From Chrysopilus asiliformis (Eukaryota; Arthropoda; Insecta; Diptera; Rhagionidae), in assembly GCA_964034945.1 (NCBI GenBank), contig OZ035960.1, positions 87,280,348 to 87,344,347 on the forward strand: DNA of 64,000 nt, given 5' to 3'. This document shows, one piece after another, positions 1 to 12,855 of the stretch. Both the position numbers and the translations under genes were made by a program. The first letter of the stretch is position 1. Every line of letters starts with the position of its first letter. A model generated the notes under the pieces. The model was not told where the DNA came from. It saw nothing but the letters and a program-made list of their open reading frames with translations, and did no database searches.

Positions 1-338
1 CGGTCAAAGGATCACACGATTTTCATGAATAGTAACTACACATTTTTGACCCAGCGGAATATTTTTTTTAAAAAGTAAATTTCCTTCTACTACCTCGAAT
101 ATAAGGCTTTTTTTTAAAGAGACCGATCTTCAGGGATCCCAAAAGTAAAAACCAAAAATGAAATACTATTGGAACTTGAATGAAAAGCTCTTCCACGCCC
201 AATCTATTCTCTAGACTAAGCGATTTATTTATTTATTAATCGGCAGATTAATAAATTTCGTTAAAGAACAAATCGTTGTACAAAAAAAAACATTTTTTAA
301 ATGATTTTCTAATTGAAAATAAATACAAAACATAATAA

Positions 339-830
339 GGGTATTCACAGTCCTCTTTGGGTATTCGGTGTTTTCGGTAATATTAAAAGACTGAAAATAT
401 TCTACTGTGAACATCCCACAGCACAGATTGGAGAACACCGCTTTTATTGGATACGTGACCAAATCATGAACTGCGAGTTTAATTGTAAAATATGTCACAT
501 ACCTTTAAATCCATATTTGATGTATTCTTTTGAATTTCTATTGTGGCAACGGCTATCAAAATTGAAAAAATTTGCATCAGTCCGATGAAATTAACAAAAA
601 ACCAGCGAGAAAATTTGACAACTAAAAACATTACTAGCGCCACTCGCGGTTGATTCTTGATACCGAATATCCGGGCCGGAAAACACAACTCAAGGCATGT
701 CTACAATTACCGAATCCGGTAATTCATTTTTACATGAACCAAATTACCGTCTCGGTAAAAATCTGTTAAATTTGACTGAATTACCGAGCGATAAATTTAC
801 TCGCAATTTAAAAGAGGACTGTGAATACCC
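339..830. mobile_element. MITE with 20-bp perfect terminal inverted repeats
   Basis: GGGTATTCACAGTCCTCTTT at the left is matched exactly by its reverse complement at the right. Flanks are TAA on the left and TGA on the right, close to a Harbinger-type TWA target duplication. The interior repeats AATTACCG/CGGTAA motifs. 492 bp, no ORF of note. Confidence 0.7.
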
Positions 831-961
831 TGAATGAAAGCTGCGGAAATATTAAATGCTTTATATTGTTATGTAAAGGGATGTGCAATTGAGTCAAAAA
901 AGGCGGTAAAGGGATGTACAATAGGGATTTTTGGCGGGTCAAATGATAATTTCGAGATTAT

Positions 962-1164
962 GGCCCTTATTATGAATGTTCACAATTCATAGTTGATAAT
1001 TATCAACTGAGTTGATACATCGGTATTACGAATGTCAATCGGTGTCAACTTTATTGATAGCTGTCAACCCAAGTTGACACCGATTGACATTCGTAATACC
1101 GATGTATCAACTCAGTTGATAATTATCAACTATCAATTGTGAATTGACATTCATAATAAGGGTC
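962..1164. mobile_element. 203-bp near-perfect palindromic element
   Basis: The two halves are reverse complements over almost the whole length, centred near 1062 (terminal motif GGCCCTTATTATGAATG). TAT flanks both sides. The arms contain the palindrome GTTGATAATTATCAAC twice. Confidence 0.75.
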
Positions 1165-1534
1165 TATGCTACATGTTGAGTCGCTTTACGAAATTGGTTG
1201 CAGTTCAATCGCCTCACCCTGTATACTACTATTTTTTTTTTTTTTTGAATCTACTACTATTTTGAGCCAAAGGCGGATGACTCTGGCTTAAAGCCACACC
1301 ATATTGGATATTTCACGATTGTCTGGCGATCGTAGTTTCATTATGTTTCTTTATAAAAATTTTGTCTGATCTCATATAAAGTAAGTGATGATTGGCCCTA
1401 GGCAATAGTAGTTTTTCAGATTTTTTTTTGTATACAAATATACACATTGTATTGGCAACGGATTTACTTAGGTGTGTCAGGTGGGATACGCGAAGGTGTA
1501 TTAAAATTGGATTACAATTATGAGATTAAAAAAT

Positions 1535-2894
1535 AGAAATAACATAACAAAAACTATAATTGCCAATGGCATTGTTCGAAGTTTAAGTGAACGGCGAACA
1601 GTTGTATCAAAATTCCACTTTGAAGTCAAACTTAGTTGTTGAGATTTTTTTAAATGTCAACGAGATTTTTTAAAATGTATTCTAATCGGATTTTGATGTA
1701 TGGGAGTTTTATGTAGAATCATATCCTAAATAACTTTTTTTCTTGCACTTTTTTGATAAAATGCACCGTTTTTGAGATATTCACAAAAAACGTTTTGGTT
1801 CGTATGTGGGGTACCCCCTCCCCTAATGGTCCATTTTAGCCCATTAACGAACTTAGCCTTGCATTTTACGAAAAACGAATCTGCGCAAAATTTCAAATCT
1901 AGCTCAATCCGTGCGCCCGCAATCCGCGCCACAGACGCACAGTGTGTCATCTGACCAATCTAGGTGGACAAAAGTCATTACCAGATTCCCACCAATGAGC
2001 TAAAAAACTGATGTAAACAACACCTTCAAACTTCCAAAACCGACTATTGTTTATGTCTAACATCTAACGGTAATTAAAGATAAAGATTTAAAGTTGAGTC
2101 AATTGTTAAGTGCAATTGTAATTATACGCCAGTCACATTTTCACGATACTTTGTGCACCAGCTTACTGTGTCAGTTTGCAATTGTGAAATATTTTTATTA
2201 ATAGATCTTATTTCTGAGGGCAAGTAATATATTTTTTCAATTAATATTAATTTGTATGTTATTCAAATAATATGAAAGAATGTGTTGAAAGTATAGGTAA
2301 AATACATGTTATTTTTTCTTTGTTTCCCAACTTTCAAAGTCTGGAAATAATATGTACCCACATGTACCCGGGCTAAATTTTGCATATATTCTAGCTGCAT
2401 CATTTTTCTTTATAATAGTATAAATTTTAGCCAGCACACTCAAGTACAACTATATTTTTTTGGTTTTTTAAGAAAACCTTTACTGATAACTGATACCTCG
2501 GATTCCGATGAGGAACGTTACTTATAAAATTATTTTATTAATATGAATATTGTATTCAATGTAAAAAAATGTATTTTAAGATACTACGATTCTTACATTT
2601 CTTGTATTATGGATTTTTAGGTTATTTTCGTATTTTTTTTGAATTTTTATAACTTCATAATCCTGTAACTAATTTGCTTAAAAAATAATAAAGAGAACAT
2701 TAGAAAAATGATTTATATTATTTTAATACTAACAAACTAATTGATACGAATGCAACACTGCCGAAAAATAATTTTGTCCAGCTAGGTTGTTCTACGCGAC
2801 ACACTGTGAGACGGACGGACATGCCAAATTCAATGGGATCTTGGCGTTACAAACGGTAAGGCAAATGTATGGTTTCACCATACGGGTATAAAAA
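1535..2894 (+). mobile_element. Family H copy, split by a Transib-type insertion
   Basis: Family H here means a roughly 550-bp unit. It opens with cataacaaaagctataattg and a GCCAAT..GGCAATTATTG hairpin and ACCCGTATGGTGA, has a central (GACA/GACG)n tract, and ends TCACCATACGGGTATAAAAA, so a 13-bp motif recurs inverted near both ends. This copy is continuous apart from 1938-2808. Subterminal inverted repeats, a (GTCY)n tract and a short hairpin resemble dipteran mini-me/DINE-1 (Helentron-type) elements; that link is an inference. Confidence 0.75.
1938..2808. mobile_element. Non-autonomous Transib-type transposon
   Basis: The termini are CACAGTGTGTC... and ...GACACACTGTG, with inverted similarity extending about 37 bp to TGGACAAAA. 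A perfect 5-bp target duplication AGACG flanks it (1933-1937 and 2809-2813). CAC..GTG ends with a 5-bp GC-rich duplication are the hallmark of Transib, the family related to RAG1. The 871-bp interior shows no transposase. Confidence 0.8.
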
Positions 2895-3974
2895 CCAGGA
2901 CGTTGACTATATTTCGTACGGTCACAATTTCAAGATCCAGTATGGATGCATTGTAATATAGGTAAAATGGCAAAAAGCAACTTTTGATTTATTGATTCTT
3001 TAATTTTGGGCGAAAATATTAAATAAGTTTCTTTTAGGTAACTTGTTTTCAAGCATACGTCATTGCTGCTTTAGTCCTAACTGTCATTTAATACTCGCAG
3101 ATCACCAGAGTCAACCTAATTTTCTTCCGCCCAAGTGACTGAAAGATTGTAGGCTTCTACAATTTTCTATATGGCAATATCTGACACAGACAGAATCACA
3201 AAATTTTGTGTGTTCACTATCTGACACAAAACCACAGTTCGCGTAAAAATACGCAATCAGGAAACTTATCTGGTTTCATGAATACCCATAATAAAACCAA
3301 AAAATAATTGAACTTACATTTAACAACTACTGAAATACTTCTAAACAAACAAGGTTAAAAGTTTCGATTTTATTGGCTTTTCAATTTCATGAAACTGTTT
3401 CTTAATAACATTCTATGATCTGTAAAAAATGGAGATCTATAATAAATTCCAATTAATTAAGATCTTTAAACCATTGGCCATTAACTCTATTCTAAACTGA
3501 CAATTATTTGTTGATTAAGCGGAGTTTTTACTTTCTTATACGAAGTATAATAAAGTATTGTATTCATGAAAAATGTCGACTACTAAAGCTAGAGTCATGA
3601 AATTTTACAAGGATATTTGGTCCAATAATTGCACGATCCTATCAACTTATGGGTTTTGGTATTTTACTAGAACTCGATATCTCAACCCGTTTTCGAAATA
3701 TGCCGCTATTTCGTAAGTTTAAGTTTTTTGTAAGTATTTGAAAGTCTAAGTTTTTTTGCGATTACCTTGAAACATGAGTTCCCGAGAAAATTGGGGCAGA
3801 GGGCCCAAAAAATTCTTCTGGAAAAAGATATCATGCTTTTTTTATGGGAGAAGTTTTTATGATGTGCTTTTTCTAAGCAATTGTGTTGATCCTGCCTGCT
3901 GACTAACCGCTTACGCAAAGCATCGTACACTGCAAAAAATCCTGGGGTGGCTTCATGTAACTTATTTGCGTTCG

Positions 3975-4195
3975 ACCATAGATATCGTACTATTAGACTA
4001 GATCAAGCCATTTGCTATCTCAAATGGGCCACTGAAACGTCAAAAAGCTATGACGAAAAAAAGGGACAAAGCTAGTAAATTGACATCACTAAAGTTCGAA
4101 GAAAAAATGAGACAATCGTAGTCACGCTGTGCCATATTTTTGCTATGGAATTGTTCGAGTGCCGCGATCTAGTAGTACGATATCTGTGCGTTCGA
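3975..4195. repeat. Inverted repeat
   Basis: TAGTACGATATCTGTGCGTTCGAC near 4170-4194 is mirrored, with a few differences, by gcgttcgaccatagatatcgtacta near 3970-3995. Spacer about 160 bp. It could be a small foldback element; no target duplication found. Confidence 0.4.
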
Positions 4196-4348
4196 CTAAC
4201 TATTCGAAGGAAATCTTTTTTTAGACCAAAAGTGATTAAACACGCCGACACTCACTCTGGTGCACTCGATAAAAGTGTCTTTCCTGGATAATTTGGGGCC
4301 GATGAAATCGAATCTGGTAGTAGTTTGGCTGTACCAGCTCTACTATAG

Positions 4349-4599
4349 AGTTAACTTGCTTTACGAAATTAGTAGTGATAGTTGCCGCTTGATGTTAACG
4401 ACATCATCGGTCTAGATTGCTATAACGGCCTCTGCTGTTGATGAGTTGCAACGTAAAAACCTTACAAATGTTGTAATTCTTCCATGGTTCACAATCCATG
4501 TAAAACTGTAGGTATGAAGCAGGGAAGAAATTGTTATGAAACCTCAATTGGAGAGCTCCAGGCTCTTCGAGAGTTGTAGCGCCAAGAATGATGATGAAT
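4349..4599 (+). mobile_element. SINE, copy lacking the tRNA-like head
   Basis: The body aligns with 17740-17982: acttgctttacgaaatt, agtgatagttgccgcttg, acgacatcatcg, gaagcaggg..gaaattg, and the end ctcttcgagagttgtagcgcc followed by (GATGAT). The upstream A/B-box region is not recognisable here. Confidence 0.6.
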
Positions 4600-7390
4600 A
4601 TCTTATTTGGAGAGCTCAGAATAAAAGTGGATCAAGTCCAGAGAATCAGTTGTTGAGAAATTAAGCGTTAAAGATTTTATATCCCTATTAATTCGCAAAT
4701 ATTAACACAAATTGGTAGGTTAAAGGTGATATTTTACCAAGCCTGATTTACAAAATATATTGGGGTGTTGTAATAAGTTTAAAAATCAAGTAGTTTGAAA
4801 AAAGAGAAAATAACATAAGTGGATTTGACACATTTCAGCACTGAAACAATTTTTTTTTCTCAGCCATCAATTGAAATAAAGTTCACAGTTCTAGTTACGC
4901 ATGAAATTGGAACTTGAAACTTTTTACACACTCTATCATCATTATATGGAAATAGTCCAAATGTAGACTTGATCCACTTCTATTCTGAGCCCTCCATTTG
5001 TCGGATTACAAATTTCACGGGAACGTATATTTTGTATAAGAAAGTCATGTTCTGTTCAATTTTTTTCTTCTTATGCCTGATTTAATTGGAATGTAATATC
5101 ACTGATAGTAATAAATCTGTAGCTCGTTTCAGTCAGTATAAGAAGACCGTAAGCCCAGTTTAAATGACTGAAAATTAGTTTAAATTTCAATTTCAGTAGT
5201 TGTCTATAATAGACAAGCTAGAAATATAAAACGACTGTTAATAAGAAAATTTCTTTAAATTATTATTATTTTTTGTACAATATAACATACTAAAACCGTT
5301 CCCAACTGAGTTGAACTTATAGGCAAATAAAGAAAAACGAAAAAAAATTGACAAAATTTACGAGAAATTTTTTTTCAATATTTTTTTTTTCTCCTGTGTT
5401 GTAACAATAATTAATATGCATTTCTTCATCAAAGTATCTTATGAAAAAATGATCGTTCAGACAAGATATTGAATATCATTCAGTATGGGAGTAATCTCAC
5501 TGTTAAACCTCGATGCATTTTTTCTTGTTTTGTAATGAAAAAGTTTGAAAGCGTCAAACTGGCCCTAATTTGGTCTTTTTGTTTCAAGTGATGGGAAAAT
5601 ATTTTTGATGGGTGTGCTATTGACATTTTAGGTTTTATTTCGCCCAAGTTAACACGGTTTCGGATCTTCTCTACGATGCATTTTTAAGATATGCATGAGG
5701 AAACGCTTAAATCTTTAATCTTATGTGTGCGATTAACATTAAGGAAATTTACACTTAAAATACAAATCTAGAGGCTGAGAAATGGACCCGGATAGAACCT
5801 TGGCATGTTCGCATTATCACCAAATGACCTACTTTTTAAAGAGTTGACATGAACATCTGCAATTAATATAAGTTATGAGTAGGATTGAATGGAGTTAGTT
5901 GAATCATAGAAAATATTTGTTAAATGCATCGAAACCTCGAAGAAGCAAAAATTGGGTCCATGTTAATGTGCTCCCATTAAGTAGAATACTGCCATATAAG
6001 ACATAACACCGTATTCGTCATTTAAAATCCAATAATTTGAAATTCCATCAACTTTTTGCGAAAACCGCATTCTACTAAATTCTACTTGGTGGCATGCCGC
6101 AAGCGTACATTGCGAATACAAACGAAAATCCTAATTTTAAATCAATAGGGATTTTTGTTTGCATTCAGACAAATAACAAAAAAAATCTTTTGCATATCTT
6201 AGGTAGCCATCGTAGGCGTGCTGGAACATCTCCCGCAGTTCTTCTCTGAAATGGTATTTCAAGTGTAAAAAGTGTACTCTGCAAATGAAGTTTTTTGAAA
6301 GGTAAACATTTTTTTTAGATGTTCAAATGGACAAATGGAATGAAGAAACATCAAAATAAAATAATGAAATCGCCAGTAAATGCAAAATATTTTGAACTAC
6401 CAACTGTATTTGCACTGCATTTTCTTAATTTGAGGAAAATTTTACGAAAAAAATGATTGCAGTTCTTTCGTCTCAAAAACTCACCTCAATCTCCTTTTTT
6501 TATAGTGTCAGCCAGAGCTTAGGGGAAGACCGTTTATTGTCGATGCACGCACAACTCAATCTCCTGATATCGTCACTAGTACTAAAATTATAAGTGAACA
6601 AAAATAGTCCATAGTTCCTTTTTACAAATTAACATCATTTCCTGTTAAAATTATAGGAAAACATCAAAACAAACGTTACTTCACATAATTAGTTTGTGAA
6701 ATTCAATTTCAAATCTCAAAAAATTACTTACCTTAAATGTGAATTTACATGCCAAAAACACAGAAAAAAATAATGTCGTATTATTTACAAAATGGGTTTT
6801 GTTAAGCCTAACAAAAAAAAATTCGTAAATATTACTGAAGTTTTGTATATACTACGAAAAAATTAACGAATATTTTTTCGTATAGTTACTAAAATTTGTT
6901 AATATTACGAAGTACATTTTGTCAAATCTGATTTGCATCATGGCGTCATTACGATACACAAGCTTTTCTATTAGTGGTCTCATTAGCCGCTGTAAGCATC
7001 CAATTCCCTGCTGTTAATGTTTGGATGCCTGCAGCAGGTAATTAGACTACTAGTAGAACTGCGCCACACTTGTGCATGACGAAAAAATGGCGACGATTTT
7101 GTTAGTCGATTCGTCAGTTCTAAAAACTCAATTTTAAAGCAATTCCAATAATTTTTCATAAAACTGATGCAAAAAATCAGTTTTGGGAAAGCATTTCTTA
7201 GTTTAGACATTAGTTGAAATGCTTTTTTGAAATATTTTTTATGCCCATTTTTTTCAGGTTTCGATAATTTTTTCCCATTTTCGAAAAATACTAAACGGGA
7301 ATAGTATTTTTTCGAGGAAACACAACAACATTCGCCGAAAGAATTCATTCGTTCGAAGTTTTTGTAAGAAAAATCATTCAAAATCATTTA
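4600..7390. other. AT-rich sequence with no recognised gene
   Basis: Both strands were read: long A/T runs and short frames only. 6770-6900 has repeated small motifs around TTACGAA and TTCGTAAAT that form weak hairpins. The 134-codon minus frame at 6983-7387 is low-complexity and was not accepted. Confidence 0.4.
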
Positions 7391-7637
7391 TAGGGGGTAC
7401 CCTATTTTTTGCGAATTACTCAAAAACGGTGCATCTTATCAAAAAAGTACAAGAACAAAAGTTATTTAGGATATGATTCTACATAAAACTTCCATACATC
7501 AAAATCCGATTTAAATAAATTTTAAAAAATCTTATTGAAAAGTTTGCCTTCAAAGTGAAATTTTGATACAACTATTCGCCGTCAATCACCATACGGGTTT
7601 TCAATAATTGCCAGCAATTATAGCTTTTGTTATGTTT
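7391..7637 (-). mobile_element. Family H fragment (5' half)
   Basis: Reverse-oriented 5' half of family H, from the GGGGTACCC block to the cataacaaaagctata end, with the (GACA)n part and 3' end absent. Confidence 0.7.
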
Positions 7638-8639
7638 AATTTGTAACACAGATAGAATATGAGGTAAAACAACAACTTCAAAGAAGGTTTGAAAGTGTCA
7701 AAACACTTCCAGGAACTCAAAATTTTCGCGGATTTATTCAAGATGGAAATTTTCCCAAAGTAAAAAACTTTCTAATGGTAATATATTTAAAACTTTTTCT
7801 TTTAAATAAATTTTTAATTAATTTCAATCTCCTAAAACTTTTGCATTAATATTATGTACATAAAGCATAAAAACCAATCGAAAATCAGTCAAATATATAA
7901 AATTTTCATGTATTCAATTTTTTTGAAATTTTTTTAAAAATCAACAACGCATTTACCCCCAAATTTTATTTAGCGAATTTGTATGGTATAATGGTAAGTA
8001 TTTACAGAAAAAAATTCAAAAGAAAAAAAAATGCCGTTCTCGAGATATTTTAAAAATTGTCACGAAATTGAATTTTACAATATGACGTTGAGGGGGAGGG
8101 AACCAAAAAATATTTTTTTGTGACAAGGAAATTTAATTACCTTTCCAAAATGTTCAATATCATCTCAATCGGTAAAGCCGTTCAGAAGTTACAAATTTTT
8201 AAAGTTTTTGTGATTTCCAGTTTTCGCCGACTTTGACCCCCTCCCCTCCGCCTACCGGACGTTATTCCACCAAACAAAAAAATACGGGTAACTTTTTTTT
8301 AAGTCCCTAACAACATCCAAATGAAAAAAGTTAAGAAATCGAACATGACTGTAAACGTGAGTATGAGTTGAGGTGGAGTTCACCCGTTTGAACTTACTTC
8401 CTTTCAAGTATCTGACGTAAAAAGTAGATGAGTCGTACCCAAATTTAGTGCTAAAATTACAATGGACAAAAGAAAAAAATATTTCACACAAAAAATATGT
8501 TTATTTTGTTGTTTTATAATACATATGTTATATCATACAACTCAGTTCATTTTAATTTTTTACATATAAAAAATTCAGGTAATTTCGTTTTTTACATATA
8601 AATTCAGTTCATGTTCTTTCTTACATAAATAAATTCAGT

Positions 8640-9073
8640 TCAACTTTTTTTTAGTATTTCATTATTGTCAGCTAGAAAATTACTCATTTCTGTTAAAAAA
8701 AATTGAATAGCCTTATTCGGTAAATTGAATTTTGTCCGTAATTTCAATAATAATGACGAAATATGTTCCGGATTGTATGAATTCCTGTTCTGCACTGGAC
8801 GAAGTCCTGTTCTGCACTGGAACTCACACCATATTCATGATATTCTTTTGCCCCATGTTCAGATTTTTTTAAATTTTGGTTGAATCTGGATTCAGAAATT
8901 CGGTGATTACTACGAGCATGAGATTTGTAACTTCATTATTTCGAGAAAGTTTGGCCGCAATTCGCTACAACGCACTTAAAAGTGAGGTTATGGTCCAATC
9001 TATGTGTTGATTGATGTTTAAAAAAACTATCGACCCTTAGAAACTTCTTTTCACAATTCAAACAAACATACAT
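8640..9073 (-). pseudogene. Broken C2H2 zinc-finger protein (transposon-associated type)
   Basis: From ATG at 9073: MYVCLNCEKKFLRVDSFFKH then QSTH forms one complete C2H2 finger (C-x2-C-x12-H-x3-H). A second follows (C-x4-C-x12-H-x4-H, from CVVANCGQTFSK), interrupted by two adjacent in-frame stops before SYKSHARSNH. After a frameshift the sequence continues as LLLKLRTKFNLPNKAIQFFL, TEMSNFLADNNEILKKS, stop at 8640. This two-part layout (fingers, then an LKL..K..iP helix region) occurs in a multi-copy class of arthropod proteins of unclear origin; that recollection is not checked. Confidence 0.55.
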
Positions 9074-10879
9074 TTTACTTAAATTTGCAAAAAATATACC
9101 TTATTTATTAAGTTACATTAGTTTTTTACGCAAGAATAGCCGGCCACGTTTACTAGACGAATGACAATGACAAAAGACAGATTCCGCTTTTCTGTGTGAA
9201 TCTTCGTGTTGCCAAAGTTGCGAAATTACAACAGAGAATTGAATTTCACACAAATAAAATGTAATTTTACATACTGAATTTAATTTTAGTCTTTTTGTAT
9301 GTAAAAAGTAAAAAATACAAATTGTGGGTTGTAAGATTTACATTCTTTTTTAAAATACACGCAAATTCTTAAAATTTTACAAAATTTTGTAATTTTACAG
9401 AAAGTTTTTGTAAAAAATCACTATGTTGAACATAGGAAATTTCACAAAAATTTTTACTGTGTGTATACCCACTGCAAACGGTTGATCTTAATCACAAAAC
9501 AATAATTGGACGCAGCCCACTGCCAAATTGTCAAAAAAAAATACTTTTAAATTTTCTTTTTTACAGTAGTGAAACTTATTTTCGAATTTTTTCAACCCAC
9601 TCTCTGCTATAAACTCGAGCTGCAAACGAATAAATTCGGGCGTGCAAAATGTGATCAGGTTGGGGTATTTACATTTACGATATAAACCTAAAGTCTCCCC
9701 AAAAAAAGGATACGGTATGTTAAAAAAAACAATAATAATTTCGGTCGAACACCAATAATAATAAAAATGATTTCTAAAAAGCCTCTATTAAAACCTGTAC
9801 AAAATTTACGAGGCATATTTTGACTGAATTAAATTGAAACATGGTCCAACTCCAAAATATTTATCTCATTTAAAATTTTAAGATACAACTTAATAAAATT
9901 TTTCTCGCATCTTTTCAATTTTCAACGCATGTTTACTGACATCGAATTACAAGAAAATGGAAGCGAAAAACAATTTTTCATAATTTTCAAAAATTCTCTT
10001 CCTTACCCACTTAATTTAGTACCCCAACCGAGAAAAAACAATCAGAACTGGTTTCCTAATTTAGTCAAACTTTTACCTTTTATACGGAGATGATGATATC
10101 TTTAATTCATAAGAAACAGTAGGCATAAAGAAAGATCATAACGATTTTACATATTGTCAAGATGTGACTGTAAGTTATTAGTCGGTCACTTAAGTGGTGA
10201 TCAAACGATCTTGAAACTAATTTTTGTAGGCCGAGTCACGAAGGGAACACAAATAATTCATTAAGTAAAAAAAAGGGATGAAGGAAGCAGCAGACTACGC
10301 AGCGCAAACAACGATCGAAGGCTCCGAATGGTCATTGAATTGAAGCCAATCACAAGAATTAAACCGTGTCCATGTCCGTGTCCAATCAGTGCCGGTCCGC
10401 TTTCATGTGATGTGAAGAAACCACAAAAAATCCTTGTGTAAACATCCAACGCCTTTCTAGGGGGTAATGAGTGAACATGACAGTTATGGTTTATTGATTT
10501 TCTCCTTTATAATATTTTTATAGACGCATTTCTATCATATATCATTGCAAGGAACAAAAACGTCGCAAAAGGCTTGGATTGTGATAATCCTCATCATCCC
10601 TGATAGTCGAAATTCATCAGTTTTTTCTTTCTAGTGTGCCATACATGAAATCCAACCAAGTTCTTACCTTTCTTACATATAAAAAAGATATTGAAATTAG
10701 TTCAAAAACCGAAATTAAAGCGGAGTCCCTGGGTTATCCCTGGGTTACCCATGACTCAGTTCGATGAGTCCACCACATGTCTATATGTGGGTGTTTCTGC
10801 GTGCGGTCATGCGTTTTTGACGCGGTTGTTTGCATTTGAAAGCTGTTATAGTCCCATATAACCCCATGGAACACGATTT

Positions 10880-11040
10880 TATGAGAAAAAACCGTTTTCG
10901 AGAAAATCCCAAACATCTTTTCCGTTTGTATGGGAGAGAGGGAAGGATGGTTCAATATCTCCCAAAAAAAACCGTTTCCGAGAAAATCGCAAACCTCTTT
11001 TCCATTTGTATGATAAGGGGGGAAGGGTGGTTAAAATTTT
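10880..11040. repeat. Two-unit direct tandem repeat, about 80 bp
   Basis: aaaaccgttttcgagaaaat...ttttccgtttgtatgggag is followed by a diverged copy, aaaaccgtttccgagaaaat...ttttccatttgtatgataa. Both end in a GGGAAGGRTGGTT block. Confidence 0.6.
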
Positions 11041-11539
11041 CCCATTTTTGGAAGAGGTTTATCTTTTGATAAAAGCCTATTTCAAGCCAAATTTCAACTT
11101 TCTAAATCAATTAGTATTCGAATTTTTCAATGTTTTTGTATAAGAAATTCGTATTATACCCAATTATTTTCATCTAAGCTTTGTTTTATACCAAAAATTA
11201 AACTAGCCGTTTTTGAACAAACAAACAGACACAGGTAAAACTTTAACACATCTGCCTATATTTGGCTATTATTTCATTTGAAACCAATTTATTTCATAAA
11301 GAAATTTCCCGCCCCTGAAATCTATTCCTCTCTTTCTTCGCATAATATAACAAGGGAGGGGAGTTACAAGGAGAAAATGAAGTAGAATTAAGTATCCGGG
11401 ATATTTCCTCACAAAACCACTTAAATAATAGTGAAATCCGGATCAAAATCCCGTTAGTGGTGCAGAAAATAGCAGAGCAGGGGGTAAGAAGAAGGAAGAT
11501 TTCAACCACGAGTAGTCTATGATGCAAATTTTCTAGACT

Positions 11540-11820
11540 TTTGTCTTTCACTAGAACTCCGTATCTTAAGCCGTTATATCAAAAAAATAGTTTTTTGTGA
11601 ATTTCTTAAAAACAAGCTGTCTTTTACCGTTATTGAGATATTTTTATTTTTTTTTTTGCGAACTGCTTGCAAACTAACTGTTTTTTGAAAAAAACGTTTA
11701 AAGGAAGAATTAAAGTTATTAAAATTCTTTACATTTTCCCCTTTTACTGTAAATCGATATATTTTACTGTTAACAAGATATTTCAGATTTTGTGAAAAAA
11801 ATCATATTTTTATATAAATT
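11540..11820 (+). repeat. Interspersed repeat (shared with 23230-23345 and 25525-25700)
   Basis: The segment aaggaagaattaaag.tattaaaattct...cccttttac.gcaaat..atat recurs in reverse complement at 25525-25700, and partly at 23230-23345. The family is not recognised. Confidence 0.5.
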
Positions 11821-12855
11821 AATATTTTATTCGTCGGGTTAAGAAAGTCATGTGCTGTTCACATCAGATATTGTCAATACCTTATCCTACCTGTCAGTAT
11901 ACTGTTCCTATTAAATGAATCGCTGGAGGACATCAAATCACTTATGCATCAATTTAATTCTATTAGGGTATTTAGAATTTTTGTTGCAGTGAATATTATT
12001 GGAATTCCTTAAAAGGAAAAGAAATTTTGCTCTTATATCATTTTAACATTTATGTTTCGATTTCTCCCTTTCCTAAAAGAAAACTCTACAGGCTCAGATA
12101 TCTTATGTTTATTCAGAAAAACATGCGTGCCGCTTTGCGCCGCACGCATTCAAATATCAATTTATGCTAATGAATTGGCTGACAGCTCTCTTGAAAAGGG
12201 GATGCTCATATTTATATATACGATCATGTGCGTTAAAATGTGGTATCTCTTATTTCACTTTAGTTATTATGCATTTAACCCTTTTTTAGGATCTTCTCTG
12301 CCTAAATATTTCGAGCATTAATTTATTATTTGTGGATAGCACGCATAATGGCTTCAGATTGGTTTAAATCAAAACGAAAAATTCAATACCAATATTTTAT
12401 CATTATGAACATTAAGTAATGGATTTTCAAATTTATTACTTCATACAACGTCTTAATCGACTGGACTGAAAAAAAAAATCCCTTTTTCACATTTTCTATA
12501 AAATGCCATCAAAAAACATTTGAAATGAATTTTCCATATAATTCTAGCAATATCAAATCGTGGAAAAATTGTAAACAGCATTCATACAAAAATTGTTAGA
12601 AAAGGGAATTTTTTTTTGCAGTGATTTAAGTATAGACCGGTGTCTCTCTTCAAAGTTGGTTTTAGAAAGCAGGGAAGAACTGGAAGTTGCAATAACTACA
12701 ATTTTATCAAAACTTCAAAGTCTTTAAAAGAAAAAAACAAATAAAGGGATTTTCAGTAAGGACGCTCGAAGTATGTTAGGTTATAGCGGCCATTTTGTTA
12801 AAGCAACATCTGTCAAATTTGTTGTGAATTGTTCAGTAGTGTATGGCAAATCACC

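Larger units (their letters stand above)
9074..12772. other. Mostly unassigned AT-rich DNA with minor repeats
   Basis: No convincing exon. Seen: a weak inverted pair GGTTGGGGTA (about 9659) and TACCCCAACC (about 10020); a two-copy direct repeat at 10880-11040 (AACCGTTTTCGAGAAAATC and a diverged second copy); and an interspersed sequence at 11540-11820 found in reverse at 25525-25700. Confidence 0.4.

Noticed and set aside
6983..7387. 134-codon minus-strand ORF
   Set aside because: Low-complexity, Phe/Lys/Ser-rich translation of AT-rich DNA, overlapping a family H fragment edge; no domain or splice support.
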